Below, piece by piece: positions 1-7,851 of a DNA stretch of 16,814 nucleotides; position 1 is the stretch's first letter, and every line of letters starts with the position of its first letter. This stretch comes from Deltaproteobacteria bacterium (GTDB lineage Bacteria; Myxococcota; Polyangia; Haliangiales; Haliangiaceae). The stretch lies in NCBI GenBank assembly GCA_018262455.1, contig JAGSPR010000101.1:1-16814 (forward strand), written 5' to 3'. The position numbers and the translations under genes were made by a program. Under the pieces are notes generated by a model that saw nothing but the letters and a program-made list of their open reading frames with translations, had not been told where the DNA came from and did not search any database.

Positions 1-1748
1 GCCGGTGGCAGCGGGAATCGATCGGTGATGATCCGCAGGCCGCCGTCGCAGTTGCCGGCGATCATCTCGCACTTGCCGTGAAGATCGGTCGCCAGCTGAT
101 CCTCGCGCCAGACGGGCAAGGTCGGGGGCAGCTGCGCGAGCACGGCGCGACACCCTTTGCCGTCGTGTCTCCTGATCGCGGCGATCGCCAGATCCAGGGC
201 CGCCTGCGCGCTCGGATTCGGCGTCGCTGCCGGCGTCGTTGCCGGCGTCGTTGCCGGCGTGGGATTCGGCGTCGTTGCCGGCGTGGGATTCGGCGTCGCT
301 GCCGGCGTTGGATTCGGCGTCGCGGTGGGCGTGGTTGCCGGGGTCGTCATCGCGGGCGACCTGGGTGCTGGCGATCGGCGCGGCGCGGCGGGCGGGGTGG
401 GCGAGGTGGCGGCAACGAGCGGAGTCGCGGTGGCCTGCGGGGCTGCCGCGCCATCGATCCCGGCACCGGCGTGCACCGCGGGTTCGACCGAACCATCGGC
501 GATCCCGGGACTCATCGAAGCCGCCGAGGGGGCCGACGGGCTCTCGCGGACGGCGAGCATCACCACACCGACGATGATCACGACCGCGAGCGCACCGATC
601 ACCAGCGGGCCGATCCGCTGGGCGATCGTGCGGCGGATGGGCGCCGGGACCACCGTCTCGAGATCGCCGCCGCCGGGGAGGCCTTTGCCGGGGAGACCTC
701 CGCCGGGGAGCCCTCCGCCGGGGACGCTAGCGGTCCCGGGCACGATCGCCTCGAGGGCGGCAGCGAGCGCGTTGGCATCGGGAAACCGCGACGCCGGCGC
801 CGTCGAGAGCCCGCGCGCGATCACGCCACACAGCTCGGTGAGCGCCGGCTCCGGAGCTCGGCGTTCCAGGACGAACGCCACCAGGGCGTCGCGATCGATC
901 TCCGACGGCGGTCGGCGCCCCGCGATCGCCTCCGCGAGCGCGACGCACAGCGCGTACTGATCGACGCGCGCATCCGCGGGGGCGCCGGCGCGTTGCTCGG
1001 GAGCCATGTACGCGGGCGTGCCGGCGATGAAGCCGCGCCGGGTCACGGAGCCCACGCCGTCTTGGCTCGGCTCGGAGCTGGAAGCATCCACGACCGGCGT
1101 CCGTGACCGGACCGCGAGCCCGAAGTCGGCGACCCGGACGCGGCCATCGGTACCGAGCAGCAGGTTCGCGGGCTTGACGTCGCGATGCACGAGCCCGCAC
1201 GCGTGGGCGGCCGCGAGCCCGCGCGCGGCCTGCGCGTAGAGCCCGACGAGCACGCGCCAGTCGGCGCTCGCACCGGCCCGGCTCGCGAGCGTGTCCCCGG
1301 CGACGAGCTCGGTGGCGATGAACACCTCTCCGTCGATCTCGCCGACATCGTGCACCGCGAGGACGTTCGGGTGTGCGACCCGGGCGAGGGCGCGCGCCTC
1401 GCGGAGCAGGCGTGCGCGTTCCGAGTCATCGGCGAGCCGATCGGGGCGCACGAGCTTGACCGCGATCTCGCGATGGAGCTGGGGATCCCAGGCCGCCCAG
1501 ACCTCGCCCATGCCGCCGCAGGCGATCCGGCGATCGAGCTGGTAGCGGCCGATCCGGCGCGGCTCCGGCGCGGCGCCTCCGCCCGCGAGCGCACCGAGAC
1601 CTGCGATCACCGTGGCGCACCGCTCGCAGTGGTCGACGTGAGACTCGAGCCGCGACAGCGAAGCCTCGCCGAGTGCGCCTTCGACCATGCGAACGAGCTC
1701 GTCCTCGTCCGGACATGCAGGAGCCACGACACCCGATGCGGTGCTCAC
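1..1748 (-). CDS. Transmembrane Ser/Thr protein kinase with N-terminal zinc-finger-like motif (C-terminus cut by window edge)
   Basis: A Hanks-type Ser/Thr kinase read from GTG at 1748; 582 codons are in the window and no stop is reached. Residues 1-60 carry H37-x3-C41-x2-C44, the HxxxCxxC pattern of zinc-binding anti-sigma domains. The kinase domain (about 67-335) has the Gly loop (ACGGMGEV, 77-83), K98, E117, HRDVKPAN at 188-195, DFG at 208-210 and GTPAYMAPE at 243-251, so it should be active. A Gly/Pro repeat linker (342-361) leads to one membrane helix (about 380-400). An extracellular Thr/Pro repeat tract (about 468-512) follows, then a Cys-containing domain (C533, C560, C567) that runs off the edge. 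A GGAG lies 5 bases before the GTG, and the GTG overlaps the sigma-factor stop (GTGA). This implies translational coupling and joint function. The extracellular ligand is unknown. Confidence 0.93.
   Translation of the reverse strand, partial: MSTASGVVAPACPDEDELVRMVEGALGEASLSRLESHVDHCERCATVIAGLGALAGGGAAPEPRRIGRYQLDRRIACGGMGEVWAAWDPQLHREIAVKLVRPDRLADDSERARLLREARALARVAHPNVLAVHDVGEIDGEVFIATELVAGDTLASRAGASADWRVLVGLYAQAARGLAAAHACGLVHRDVKPANLLLGTDGRVRVADFGLAVRSRTPVVDASSSEPSQDGVGSVTRRGFIAGTPAYMAPEQRAGAPADARVDQYALCVALAEAIAGRRPPSEIDRDALVAFVLERRAPEPALTELCGVIARGLSTAPASRFPDANALAAALEAIVPGTASVPGGGLPGGGLPGKGLPGGGDLETVVPAPIRRTIAQRIGPLVIGALAVVIIVGVVMLAVRESPSAPSAASMSPGIADGSVEPAVHAGAGIDGAAAPQATATPLVAATSPTPPAAPRRSPAPRSPAMTTPATTPTATPNPTPAATPNPTPATTPNPTPATTPATTPAATPNPSAQAALDLAIAAIRRHDGKGCRAVLAQLPPTLPVWREDQLATDLHGKCEMIAGNCDGGLRIITDRFPLPP
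213..347 (-). repeat. In-frame Thr/Pro tandem repeat in the kinase extracellular stalk
   Basis: Imperfect tandem units encode Thr-Pro-rich octapeptides (TPNPTPAT and variants), about residues 468-512 of the kinase. On the plus strand the unit is about 24 bases built from gccggcgtcgttgccggcgt-like and gggattcggcg-like pieces, with shorter 9-12 base sub-units between. The unit is a multiple of three, so copy-number changes would keep the reading frame. It probably forms an extended spacer between membrane and sensor domain. Confidence 0.85.
666..725 (-). repeat. Short GGGLP tandem repeat in the kinase juxtamembrane linker
   Basis: Four near-identical 15-base units encode PGGGL-type pentapeptides (residues about 342-361, with one PGKGL variant) between the kinase domain and the membrane helix. 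It is a flexible linker in frame, not an independent element. Confidence 0.75.
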
Positions 1749-2668
1749 GCGTGCTCCGCCTCGGCCTCGCCGAGCTCCGGTGCGCGCAGCACCCGAGACA
1801 GGCTGAGGTCGATCCGGCTGTCCGCCGCCCGGACCACGCTGTCGAGCGCGTCCGGGGTGACCCCCAGCGCGTCGGCGAGCTGGCTACGGGTTGCCTCGAC
1901 GAGCTCGGCGCGTGCTTGCGCGAGGGTGCGCGCCACCGTGGCGCGGTGGACGCTGTAGAGCGCCGCGATCTGATCGAGCGTGAGTGAATCGACGTGCGCG
2001 TGGCGGAGGAAGTTGCGCTGGCGTGGCGCGAGGCTACTGACCGCGCGCGCGAACGCCTGCTTGATCGCGCGGCTGACCTGGTCTTGCGAGTAGGCCGTTC
2101 CGACATCGGGGCTCACGGCGGGCATGCCGACGAAGTCGTCATCGGCGAGCAGGTCCTCGAGCCGGCGCGCCCGCTCGCCCCGCGCGACATCGACCAGGGT
2201 CCGCAGCGCCGTGACCCGGAGCCAGTTCTGGAGGAAGCCAAACCCCGAGTAGTCGGAGATCCGCGGCGCGCGCCCCTTCGCGCCGACGAACAGCTTGATC
2301 CGCAACGTCTGGAGCAGCTCGTCGCTGGTCACCGCGAGCCGGCGGAACCGCGCAAGCACGGCCTCGACGTCGGTCCGATAGACCTGCTCGAAGGCCGTGA
2401 TCGCGCGCGGATCTCCGCTCGCACACCACTGCGCGAGGAACAGGTCCTCGATCCGGAGCCGGGGCAGGCCGCGAGCGAGCTCGCGCTGGCTGGTGATCCG
2501 CTCCGCGACCGCGGCGGCGAACGCGTCGTCCGTCACGGTTGCGTCCGGCCACCGGTGACGCGCGGTGGCCAGCTCGGCGGTGACGCGGTCGGCCAGCCCG
2601 TGCTCCGTGAGCTGTGCGTGCACGCTCGCCGGTGCACCGGCGACGACCAGGTTCCACCAGGCGGTCAC
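1745..2668 (-). CDS. Sigma-70 family (ECF-like, myxobacterial type) RNA polymerase sigma factor
   Basis: A 307-residue sigma factor. Residues 76-165 match a region-2-like block, with helices around LFLAQWCASGDPRAITAFE and GFLQNWLRVTALRTLVDVA. Residues 205-258 match region 4, where SLTLDQIAALYSVHRATVAR is the helix-turn-helix. It is longer than a typical ECF factor (about 180-200 aa), with extra segments of about 70 residues at the N-terminus and about 50 at the C-terminus. This fits the myxobacterial sigma family I know as Sig-70_gmx1, recalled and not searched. GTG at 2668 is chosen because AGGA lies 7 bases upstream. An in-frame GTG at 2695 has no such site. Its stop overlaps the start of the downstream kinase, so it is probably controlled by that kinase through its zinc-finger-like region, by phosphorylation, or both. 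Confidence 0.88.
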   Translation of the reverse strand: MTAWWNLVVAGAPASVHAQLTEHGLADRVTAELATARHRWPDATVTDDAFAAAVAERITSQRELARGLPRLRIEDLFLAQWCASGDPRAITAFEQVYRTDVEAVLARFRRLAVTSDELLQTLRIKLFVGAKGRAPRISDYSGFGFLQNWLRVTALRTLVDVARGERARRLEDLLADDDFVGMPAVSPDVGTAYSQDQVSRAIKQAFARAVSSLAPRQRNFLRHAHVDSLTLDQIAALYSVHRATVARTLAQARAELVEATRSQLADALGVTPDALDSVVRAADSRIDLSLSRVLRAPELGEAEAEHA

Positions 2669-2746
2669 GCGCGCATCCTGACACGGAGGTCCCACCCGCA
2701 GCGGGGAAACCCACAGGGTACGGATCCGCTCATCGACCGGTCGCGG

Positions 2747-3421
2747 CTAGCTGACCGGTTTGCGTGCCGGCTGCGTCCGGCCGGGCCGTTTCGCCGGCTT
2801 GCCGTGGCCGGAGTTGTCGACCCAGCGGTAGCTCGGCTCGCCCGGCGCGCGGAAGTCGACATGGACGAACTGCGAGGTCGGGTAGATCCCGATGCCCATG
2901 TTGCCCATGTCGAGCGACTCTGCGTACTTGCGGATCTCGTAGATCGAGACGCCCTCGATCCGGAAGTCGGCCGCGGACGCGTGATAGTGCCGGCTCGACG
3001 TCCGTTCGACCGTGGAGCCGATCGCCGCACGGAATCCGGAGACGAGCACGAGCGTCTTGTGGTCGAAGTGGTCCTGGATGCGGGAGAGCTGCTCGTAGAG
3101 CTCGGCCCGGACCGCCCGCACCTTGCCGGTGGAGACGCAGCGGAACAGGTCATCGAGCTTGGCCAGCGCGGCGTCATCGAAGTTGCCGTCCGGCTTGTAG
3201 ATGTTGACCCGGACCTGTTCGCCGAGGTTCTCGGCGCGGAACCACAGGTCGCCGGAGGGCTTGCCGAGCGGCTCGGTGCGGTACTCCGCCTTCGGCGCGT
3301 TGTGCCCGGTGAAGCTGGCCGTCCGGGCCTGCCTGGCCTTCGCCGGTCTGGCCGACTTCGCGGGCGCGGCACCGGCGGAGCCCGCCAGCACTGCGACGAG
3401 GAGAAAGGCAATTCGGCGCAT
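2747..3421 (-). CDS. Secreted DUF882 / M15-type (LAS) metallopeptidase
   Basis: A 224-residue protein with a signal peptide (MRRIAFLLVAVLAGSAGAAP, cleavage near AGA-AP) and a basic Ala/Pro-rich stretch. The catalytic-type domain spans about residues 95-203. SRHYHASAAD (143-152) matches the S-x-H-x-x-G-x-A-x-D zinc motif of M15 peptidases, with Ala replacing Gly at 148. GIGIYPTSQFVHVD (176-189) supplies the last His (H187) and is the DUF882/YcbK hallmark. Known relatives are envelope proteins thought to cut peptidoglycan peptides, so this one probably works in the periplasm on cell-wall remodelling. No clear ribosome site precedes ATG 3421; a TAGCCT hexamer lies 9 bases upstream. The gene precedes the sigma factor on the same strand with a gap of about 80 bases, so co-transcription is possible but not shown. 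The Lys/Arg-rich C-terminal tail is unusual. Confidence 0.85.
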   Translation of the reverse strand: MRRIAFLLVAVLAGSAGAAPAKSARPAKARQARTASFTGHNAPKAEYRTEPLGKPSGDLWFRAENLGEQVRVNIYKPDGNFDDAALAKLDDLFRCVSTGKVRAVRAELYEQLSRIQDHFDHKTLVLVSGFRAAIGSTVERTSSRHYHASAADFRIEGVSIYEIRKYAESLDMGNMGIGIYPTSQFVHVDFRAPGEPSYRWVDNSGHGKPAKRPGRTQPARKPVS

Positions 3422-3457
3422 GGGATCGAGAGGCTAGGATGCGGGGCGGCCTGATCT

Positions 3458-3492
3458 CAACTGATAATGCTCGCCCGGTGAAAGATCAGTTG
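3458..3492. promoter_or_regulatory. 8-bp inverted repeat upstream of the DUF882 peptidase gene
   Basis: CAACTGAT (3458-3465) and ATCAGTTG (3485-3492) are perfect inverted arms separated by 19 bases. On the minus strand, CATTAT (3469-3464) overlaps the second arm's inner edge, 17 bases after CAACTG, so the arms bracket a possible weak promoter. The element lies 37-71 bases before the peptidase start. The wide spacing fits a dimer-binding operator better than a terminator. No regulator can be named. Confidence 0.35.
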
Positions 3493-3535
3493 GCCCGCTC
3501 GCATTTGCCACTGAACACCTGTCTTCGATCCGAGC

Positions 3536-3575
3536 GGTCCCCCTGCACGGCGAGGGTCCCCCTGCGGGGGGGGCC
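3536..3575 (-). terminator. GC-rich hairpin with 11-base direct repeat after the dCMP deaminase gene
   Basis: On the plus strand GGTCCCCCTGC occurs twice (3536-3546 and 3555-3565). The second copy runs into eight G residues and CC, so CCCCC-TGC-GGGGG can fold tightly within 3555-3575. It sits 5 bases beyond the deaminase stop on the minus strand. There is no U tract, so it is at most an atypical or Rho-assisted end, or an mRNA 3' stabiliser. Confidence 0.35.
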
Positions 3576-3579
3576 TGGT

Positions 3580-4053
3580 TCAGTCGACAGGGGCGAGCTT
3601 GGGCAGCGTCACGCCGGGGAGTGGCACGTGCACGAGCTCGATCGAGATCCTCGCCGCGATCTCGAAGATCCGCTCGTCCCGGTAGAACTCGCCATAGCAG
3701 ATCCGGGTGATCCCGGCGTTGGCGAGCTGCTTGAAGCAGTTCCAGCACGGGCTCGCGGTGACGTAGTTGGTCCCGTTCTCGATACTCACGCCGTTGCGCG
3801 CGGCCTGGATGATCGCGTTGGCCTCGGCGTGGATGGTCGCGACGCAGTGGCCATCCTCCATCATGTGACCGACGTCGGAGCAGTGGGGCATCCCTCGGAT
3901 CGACCCGTTGTAGCCGGTGGACAGGATCGTGCGGTTTCGGACGAGCACCGAGCCCACGTACTTGCGCGGGCACGTCGAGCGCGTGGCGACCACCTGCGCG
4001 ATGCTCATGAAGTACTCGTCCCACGAGGCGCGGGGTCGGATGTCTTCGGCCAT
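3580..4053 (-). CDS. dCMP deaminase (ComEB-like cytidine/deoxycytidylate deaminase family)
   Basis: A 157-residue cytosolic zinc enzyme converting dCMP to dUMP plus ammonia, which feeds thymidylate synthesis. The catalytic zinc motif is H75-A-E77 ([10 protein letters not shown]) with PCWNC (102-106). E77 is the proton shuttle. [12 protein letters not shown] (47-58) and [17 protein letters not shown] are the family hallmarks that separate it from CMP/tRNA deaminases. It closely matches the length and layout of the core of Bacillus ComEB, without that protein's C-terminal extension. ATG 4053 ([16 protein letters not shown]) is preferred over upstream in-frame starts because family homology begins there and TACGAT lies 6 bases before it. 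It is divergent from ileS with 116 bases between starts. No competence gene is adjacent, so a nucleotide-pool role is the safe reading. Confidence 0.95.
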   Translation of the reverse strand: MAEDIRPRASWDEYFMSIAQVVATRSTCPRKYVGSVLVRNRTILSTGYNGSIRGMPHCSDVGHMMEDGHCVATIHAEANAIIQAARNGVSIENGTNYVTASPCWNCFKQLANAGITRICYGEFYRDERIFEIAARISIELVHVPLPGVTLPKLAPVD

Positions 4054-4059
4054 GCGATC

Positions 4060-4065
4060 ATCGTA
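4060..4065 (-). promoter_or_regulatory. Candidate -10 element for the dCMP deaminase gene (leaderless)
   Basis: Reading minus, TACGAT is followed by 6 bases and then the ATG at 4053. A -10 here places transcription start at or next to the A of ATG. No Shine-Dalgarno fits, and no convincing -35 is visible. Confidence 0.4.
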
Positions 4066-4155
4066 CTCGCTTCCCTCCCCGTGACGACCGACTCGCCGCC
4101 GGTTCGCCGACGGATGATCCGATCGCTCACCGCAGGGATCTTCGTGGCGCAATGC

Positions 4156-4161
4156 TATGGT
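4156..4161 (+). promoter_or_regulatory. Candidate -10 element for ileS (leaderless)
   Basis: TATGGT lies 8 bases before ATG 4170, with no Shine-Dalgarno and no good -35. If it is the -10 box, the upstream in-frame ATG at 4152 cannot be transcribed, which supports the start at 4170. Confidence 0.35.
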
Positions 4162-4169
4162 GCGTCCGC

Positions 4170-7082
4170 ATGTCTGTCGGCGCTACCAAGGCCAAGTACA
4201 AGGACACGGTCATCCTTCCGGACACCCCGTTTCCGATGCGCGGTGATCTCGCCAAGCGTGAGCCGGAGATCCTCGCCCAGTGGGAGTCGTCGAAGCTCTA
4301 CGAGCAGATCCAGGACCAGCGCGCAGGCGCGCCGCTGTTCACGCTGCACGATGGGCCTCCGTACTCCAACGGTCACATCCACTACGGCCACATCCTCAAC
4401 AAGATCCTCAAGGATCTCGTCATCAAGTCGAAGACGATGGCCGGGTTCCGCGCGCCGTATGTCCCGGGCTGGGACACCCACGGCCTGCCGATCGAGAAGG
4501 CGATCGAGCGCGAGCTCGGCAGCAAGCGCGGGGCGATGTCGTCGGCGGAGTTCCGGCGCGCTTGCCGCGACTACGCCCTCAAGTACGTCGACATCCAGCG
4601 CACCGAGTTCAAACGGCTCGGCGTGCTGGGCGACTGGGAGCATCCGTACCTCACCCTCGATGGCACCTACGAGGGTTCGATCGTGCGCGCGCTCGCGAAG
4701 TTCACGCGGGATGGCTACCTGTACCGGGGCAAGAAGCCGGTCCAGTGGTGCCCCCGTGACCAGACCGCGCTCGCGGTCGCCGAGATCGAGTTCCAGGATC
4801 ACACCTCGCCGTCGGTCTACGTCCGGATGCCGCTCGTCGCAGAGGACTGGCAAGGCAAGCTGGACCCTCGGCTCGAGGGCAAGCGCGTCACGCTGGTGAT
4901 CTGGACGACGACGCCGTGGACGCTGCCCGCGAACCTCGCGATCGTCGCGCACCCGGCGTTCACCTACGTCGCGATCCCGAGCCCGCGTGACCCCGGCGAG
5001 TACCTCGTCGTCGCGCGCGAGCTCGCCGAGTCGTTCACCAAGGCGATCGGCGGCGGCGACGTCAGCGGCGCGATCGAGATCACCCCCGCGCAGATGGCCA
5101 CGCTCGAGGGCGCGCGCTACCGCCACCCGTTCATCGAGGTGCCGGCCAGCGACGCGGCGTTCAGGCTGTGGTTCGCCGAGTACGTCACCGCCGATACCGG
5201 CACCGGCCTCGTCCACACGGCGCCCGGCCATGGTGCAGACGATTACCGGACGGGCCTCGCGCACGGGTTGCCGGCCTACGCCCCGCTCGATGACCGCGCG
5301 CGCTATCTCGAGGGTGTCGCCCTGGTCGACTATCGTGCCGGCCATGGCAGCCACGTCGACCTCACCGGCAAGTCCACCGAGGAGGCGAACCCGATCATCG
5401 TCGAGCACCTCGCGACCACCGGGTATCTGCTCAACCCGACGACCGATCACATCCGGCACAGCTACCCCCACTGCTGGCGCTGCAAGGGGCCGATCGTGTT
5501 CCGCGCGACGCCGCAGTGGTTCATCGCGATGGATCACGAGGGCCTCCGCCAGCGCGCACTGAGCGCGATCGATCAGACGACGTGGATCCCGGCGTGGGGG
5601 CACGACCGGATCCACGCCATGGTCTCGAACCGTCCGGACTGGGTGCTGTCGCGCCAGCGGCTGTGGGGCACGCCGATCCCGGTCTTCTACTGCACCGCGT
5701 GCGGCAAGGAGCACGCGAACGCCGACACGATGGAGCACATCGCCGGGATCTTCGAGCGCGAGGGCGCCGATGCCTGGTGGACCCGCTCGGTCGCCGAGCT
5801 CGTCCCGACGGGCACCAGGTGCAACTACTGCGGCACCGGCGCCGAACAGCTCGAGCGCGAGAAGGACATCGTCGACGTGTGGTTCGAGTCGGGCGTGTCG
5901 TGGCTCGCGATGGCCGCGCGCGCGCGGGACGGCCGCGACTACCAGGACATCGATCTGTACCTCGAAGGCAGCGATCAACATCGTGGCTGGTTCCACTCGT
6001 CGCTGCTCGCGGCGATCGGCGTGAAGGGCTCGGCCCCGTACCGCCAGGTCATCACGCACGGCTTCGTGCTCGACGAGAACGGCAAGGAGTACTCGAAGAG
6101 TGCGATCGCCAAGGCGAAGGCCGAGGGCAAGAAGACGAGCTACATCGAGCCCGACACCGTGATCGCCAAGTACGGCGCCGAGATGTTCCGGCTGTGGGTG
6201 GCGTCGATCGAGTACCGCGCGGACATGACGTACTCGCAGAACATCCTCGACGGGCTCGCCGAGTGGTATCGCAAGCTGCGCAACACCGCGAAGTTCCTGC
6301 TCGGCAACCTCAAGGGCTTCGATCCGGATCGCGACGATCGGGCCCTCGTGACGCTCGGGGTCGATCGCTACCTGCTCGCCCGGCTCGACGACGTGGTGAC
6401 GCGGGCACGCAAGGCGTACGAGGCCTACGAGTTCCATGTCGTGCACCGGCTGCTCGTCGAGCTCGTCACGATCGACGTCTCTGCGCTCTATGGCGATGTC
6501 ACGAAGGACCGGTTGTACTCCGATGCGATCGACTCACCGGCCCGGCGCGCCGCACAGGTCGTGATGTACGAGACGTTGCGCGCCATCGCGACGCTGGCCG
6601 CGCCGATCCTGTGCTTCACGGCCGAGGACATCTGGTCGTACATGCCGCGGCGCAAGGGGGATCCCGACAGCGTCCACCTCGCGGCCTTCTCCGAGCCACC
6701 GGTCCGCTACGAGGCGACTACCGGTGAGGTGATCGCAGACTTCGCGACCCTGCTCGCCTGGCGCGAGCGCGTGAACAAGGCGCTCGAGCCGTTCCGCGCG
6801 ACCAAGCACAAGTCGGTCGACGCCCAGGTCACGTTGCGTCCCACCGCCGCCGAACGCGGCGCGCTGAGCCGCTATGCCACCGAGCTCGCGGACCTCTTCA
6901 TCGTCTCTTCGGTGACGATCGGTCCCGACGCCGACCCGGGCGCGTCCGCCGACGCCGGCATCGATGTCGCGGAACACCCGGGTCCGCGCTGCGAGCGGTG
7001 CTGGAAGCACTTCGATCGTCTCGCGTCCCAGCCCGATGATGTTTGCGAGCGTTGTGCTCGCGCGCTGCAGGTGAGCCCATGA
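4170..7082 (+). CDS. ileS: Isoleucyl-tRNA synthetase
   Basis: A 970-residue class I synthetase that charges tRNA-Ile with isoleucine in the cytosol. The HIGH-type motif is HYGH (71-74) in [19 protein letters not shown]. The CP1 editing domain shows [14 protein letters not shown] and [16 protein letters not shown]. Zinc-site Cys pairs are C508/C511 and the following CNYC. The anticodon-binding region follows, and a C-terminal zinc finger has C941/C944 and C959/C962, as in the E. coli-type enzyme. The catalytic KMSKS loop is divergent: KEYSKS (639-644), followed by a Lys-rich insertion (about 645-658). Length and domain order are normal for a bacterial enzyme. ATG 4170 is chosen over ATG 4152 because the conserved N-terminus begins there and a -10-like box overlaps 4156-4161. 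Its stop overlaps the lspA start (ATGA), which is the conserved proteobacterial gene pair. Confidence 0.98.
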   Translation: MSVGATKAKYKDTVILPDTPFPMRGDLAKREPEILAQWESSKLYEQIQDQRAGAPLFTLHDGPPYSNGHIHYGHILNKILKDLVIKSKTMAGFRAPYVPGWDTHGLPIEKAIERELGSKRGAMSSAEFRRACRDYALKYVDIQRTEFKRLGVLGDWEHPYLTLDGTYEGSIVRALAKFTRDGYLYRGKKPVQWCPRDQTALAVAEIEFQDHTSPSVYVRMPLVAEDWQGKLDPRLEGKRVTLVIWTTTPWTLPANLAIVAHPAFTYVAIPSPRDPGEYLVVARELAESFTKAIGGGDVSGAIEITPAQMATLEGARYRHPFIEVPASDAAFRLWFAEYVTADTGTGLVHTAPGHGADDYRTGLAHGLPAYAPLDDRARYLEGVALVDYRAGHGSHVDLTGKSTEEANPIIVEHLATTGYLLNPTTDHIRHSYPHCWRCKGPIVFRATPQWFIAMDHEGLRQRALSAIDQTTWIPAWGHDRIHAMVSNRPDWVLSRQRLWGTPIPVFYCTACGKEHANADTMEHIAGIFEREGADAWWTRSVAELVPTGTRCNYCGTGAEQLEREKDIVDVWFESGVSWLAMAARARDGRDYQDIDLYLEGSDQHRGWFHSSLLAAIGVKGSAPYRQVITHGFVLDENGKEYSKSAIAKAKAEGKKTSYIEPDTVIAKYGAEMFRLWVASIEYRADMTYSQNILDGLAEWYRKLRNTAKFLLGNLKGFDPDRDDRALVTLGVDRYLLARLDDVVTRARKAYEAYEFHVVHRLLVELVTIDVSALYGDVTKDRLYSDAIDSPARRAAQVVMYETLRAIATLAAPILCFTAEDIWSYMPRRKGDPDSVHLAAFSEPPVRYEATTGEVIADFATLLAWRERVNKALEPFRATKHKSVDAQVTLRPTAAERGALSRYATELADLFIVSSVTIGPDADPGASADAGIDVAEHPGPRCERCWKHFDRLASQPDDVCERCARALQVSP

Positions 7083-7792
7083 GCAAGTCCGAGTCCGAGT
7101 CCGAAACCGAGACGGTCGCTGCGCCCGAAACCGACGTGTCTCGAGCCACCAACCCGCATCGCCAGAAGTGGCAGCTGTTTGCGATCGTCTCGATCCTGTC
7201 GCTGGTCGCGGACCAGGCGACGAAGATCTGGGCCCGCGCGTCGCTGCCAGTCGTGGGGCACGGCACCGGCAGCAACAACGTCTGCGTCGTGCCCGACGAC
7301 ATCATGACCCACCGCTGCGCCGGCAAGGCGGTCGAGGTGATCGACAGCTTCTGGCACTGGCGGCTGTCGATGAATCCGGGCTCGGCGTTCGGGCTGTTCT
7401 CCGGCCAGGGCAGTGCCGGTCGCATCATGCTGTCGATCGTCGGCATCCTCGCCGTGGGCGGCATGATCTGGATGCTCCGCAAGGCGCGTCCTGACCAGCG
7501 GATCCTGCACTGGGCGCTCGCGCTGGTGGCCGGTGGCGCCGTCGGCAACCTGATCGATCGCATCTACTACGGGGTCGTCACCGACTTCGTCCTCTGGAAG
7601 ATCGGCCCCTACGATCCGGTACAGCAGCGGTTCGAGCACGAGTGGCCGGTGTTCAACGTCGCGGACGTCGTGCTCGTGATCGGCGTCGGGCTGATGTTCC
7701 TGGACATCCAGAAGGAGGGGAAGCGGGACAAGGCGAAGAAGAAGAAGCGGCAGGACAAGGCCAAGGCAGCGGGGCTCGTCAAGCACCTGTAG
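7079..7792 (+). CDS. lspA: Lipoprotein signal peptidase (signal peptidase II)
   Basis: A 237-residue inner-membrane aspartyl peptidase that cleaves the signal peptide from diacylglyceryl-modified prolipoproteins. Four membrane segments are visible at about 33-48, 114-133, 142-160 and 192-209. Conserved motifs are [10 protein letters not shown] (43-52), MNPGSAFG (98-105), [10 protein letters not shown] (152-161) and [11 protein letters not shown] (192-202). The catalytic Asp pair is D160 and D196. It starts within the ileS stop (ATGA at 7079-7082), so translation is probably coupled. It is longer than the usual 160-170 residues. It has a charged N-terminal extension (Ser/Glu repeats), a loop between the first helix and the MNPG motif that is about 20 residues longer than in E. 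coli and holds C69 and C80, and a Lys-rich C-terminal tail (from about 211). Confidence 0.96.
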   Translation: MSKSESESETETVAAPETDVSRATNPHRQKWQLFAIVSILSLVADQATKIWARASLPVVGHGTGSNNVCVVPDDIMTHRCAGKAVEVIDSFWHWRLSMNPGSAFGLFSGQGSAGRIMLSIVGILAVGGMIWMLRKARPDQRILHWALALVAGGAVGNLIDRIYYGVVTDFVLWKIGPYDPVQQRFEHEWPVFNVADVVLVIGVGLMFLDIQKEGKRDKAKKKKRQDKAKAAGLVKHL

Positions 7793-7839
7793 CCTCACGA
7801 CTACCCGCCGGAAAGTGTCCTCGCGCGCGGCCGAGCCGC

Positions 7840-7845
7840 TACACT
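7840..7845 (+). promoter_or_regulatory. Candidate -10 element for the small lipoprotein gene (leaderless)
   Basis: TACACT is followed by 6 bases and then ATG 7852, the same geometry as the deaminase gene. No Shine-Dalgarno or clear -35 is seen. It suggests that the lipoprotein gene has its own promoter despite lying 59 bases after lspA. Confidence 0.38.
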
Positions 7846-7851
7846 GGCCGC

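Noticed and set aside
228..330. CRISPR-like array
   Set aside because: Units are short, imperfect, contiguous without unique spacers, and in frame inside a coding region.
78..1106. Plus-strand open frames over the kinase C-terminal half, including Arg-rich repeats
   Set aside because: The minus-strand frame continues the kinase without interruption from 1748 to the window edge with all kinase motifs. The repeats are its Thr-Pro tract read backwards.
1994..3454. A 486-codon plus-strand open frame across the sigma and peptidase genes
   Set aside because: It spans two real minus-strand genes and their gap, with low-complexity composition and no motif.
3580..4053. Interpreting the ComEB-like deaminase plus comEC as a competence locus
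   Set aside because: They are about 8 kb apart on separate transcripts with ileS and lspA between. The deaminase has a sufficient role in thymidylate supply.
4152..4169. Upstream in-frame ATG for ileS at 4152
   Set aside because: The six added codons fall on a TATGGT -10-like box and are not part of the conserved N-terminus. ATG 4170 is better.
4155..6446. A 763-codon open frame on the minus strand opposite ileS
   Set aside because: It mirrors ileS codons, is Arg/Asp/Glu/Val-heavy without any family motif, and ileS on the other strand is unmistakable. Long antisense frames are expected in DNA this GC-rich.
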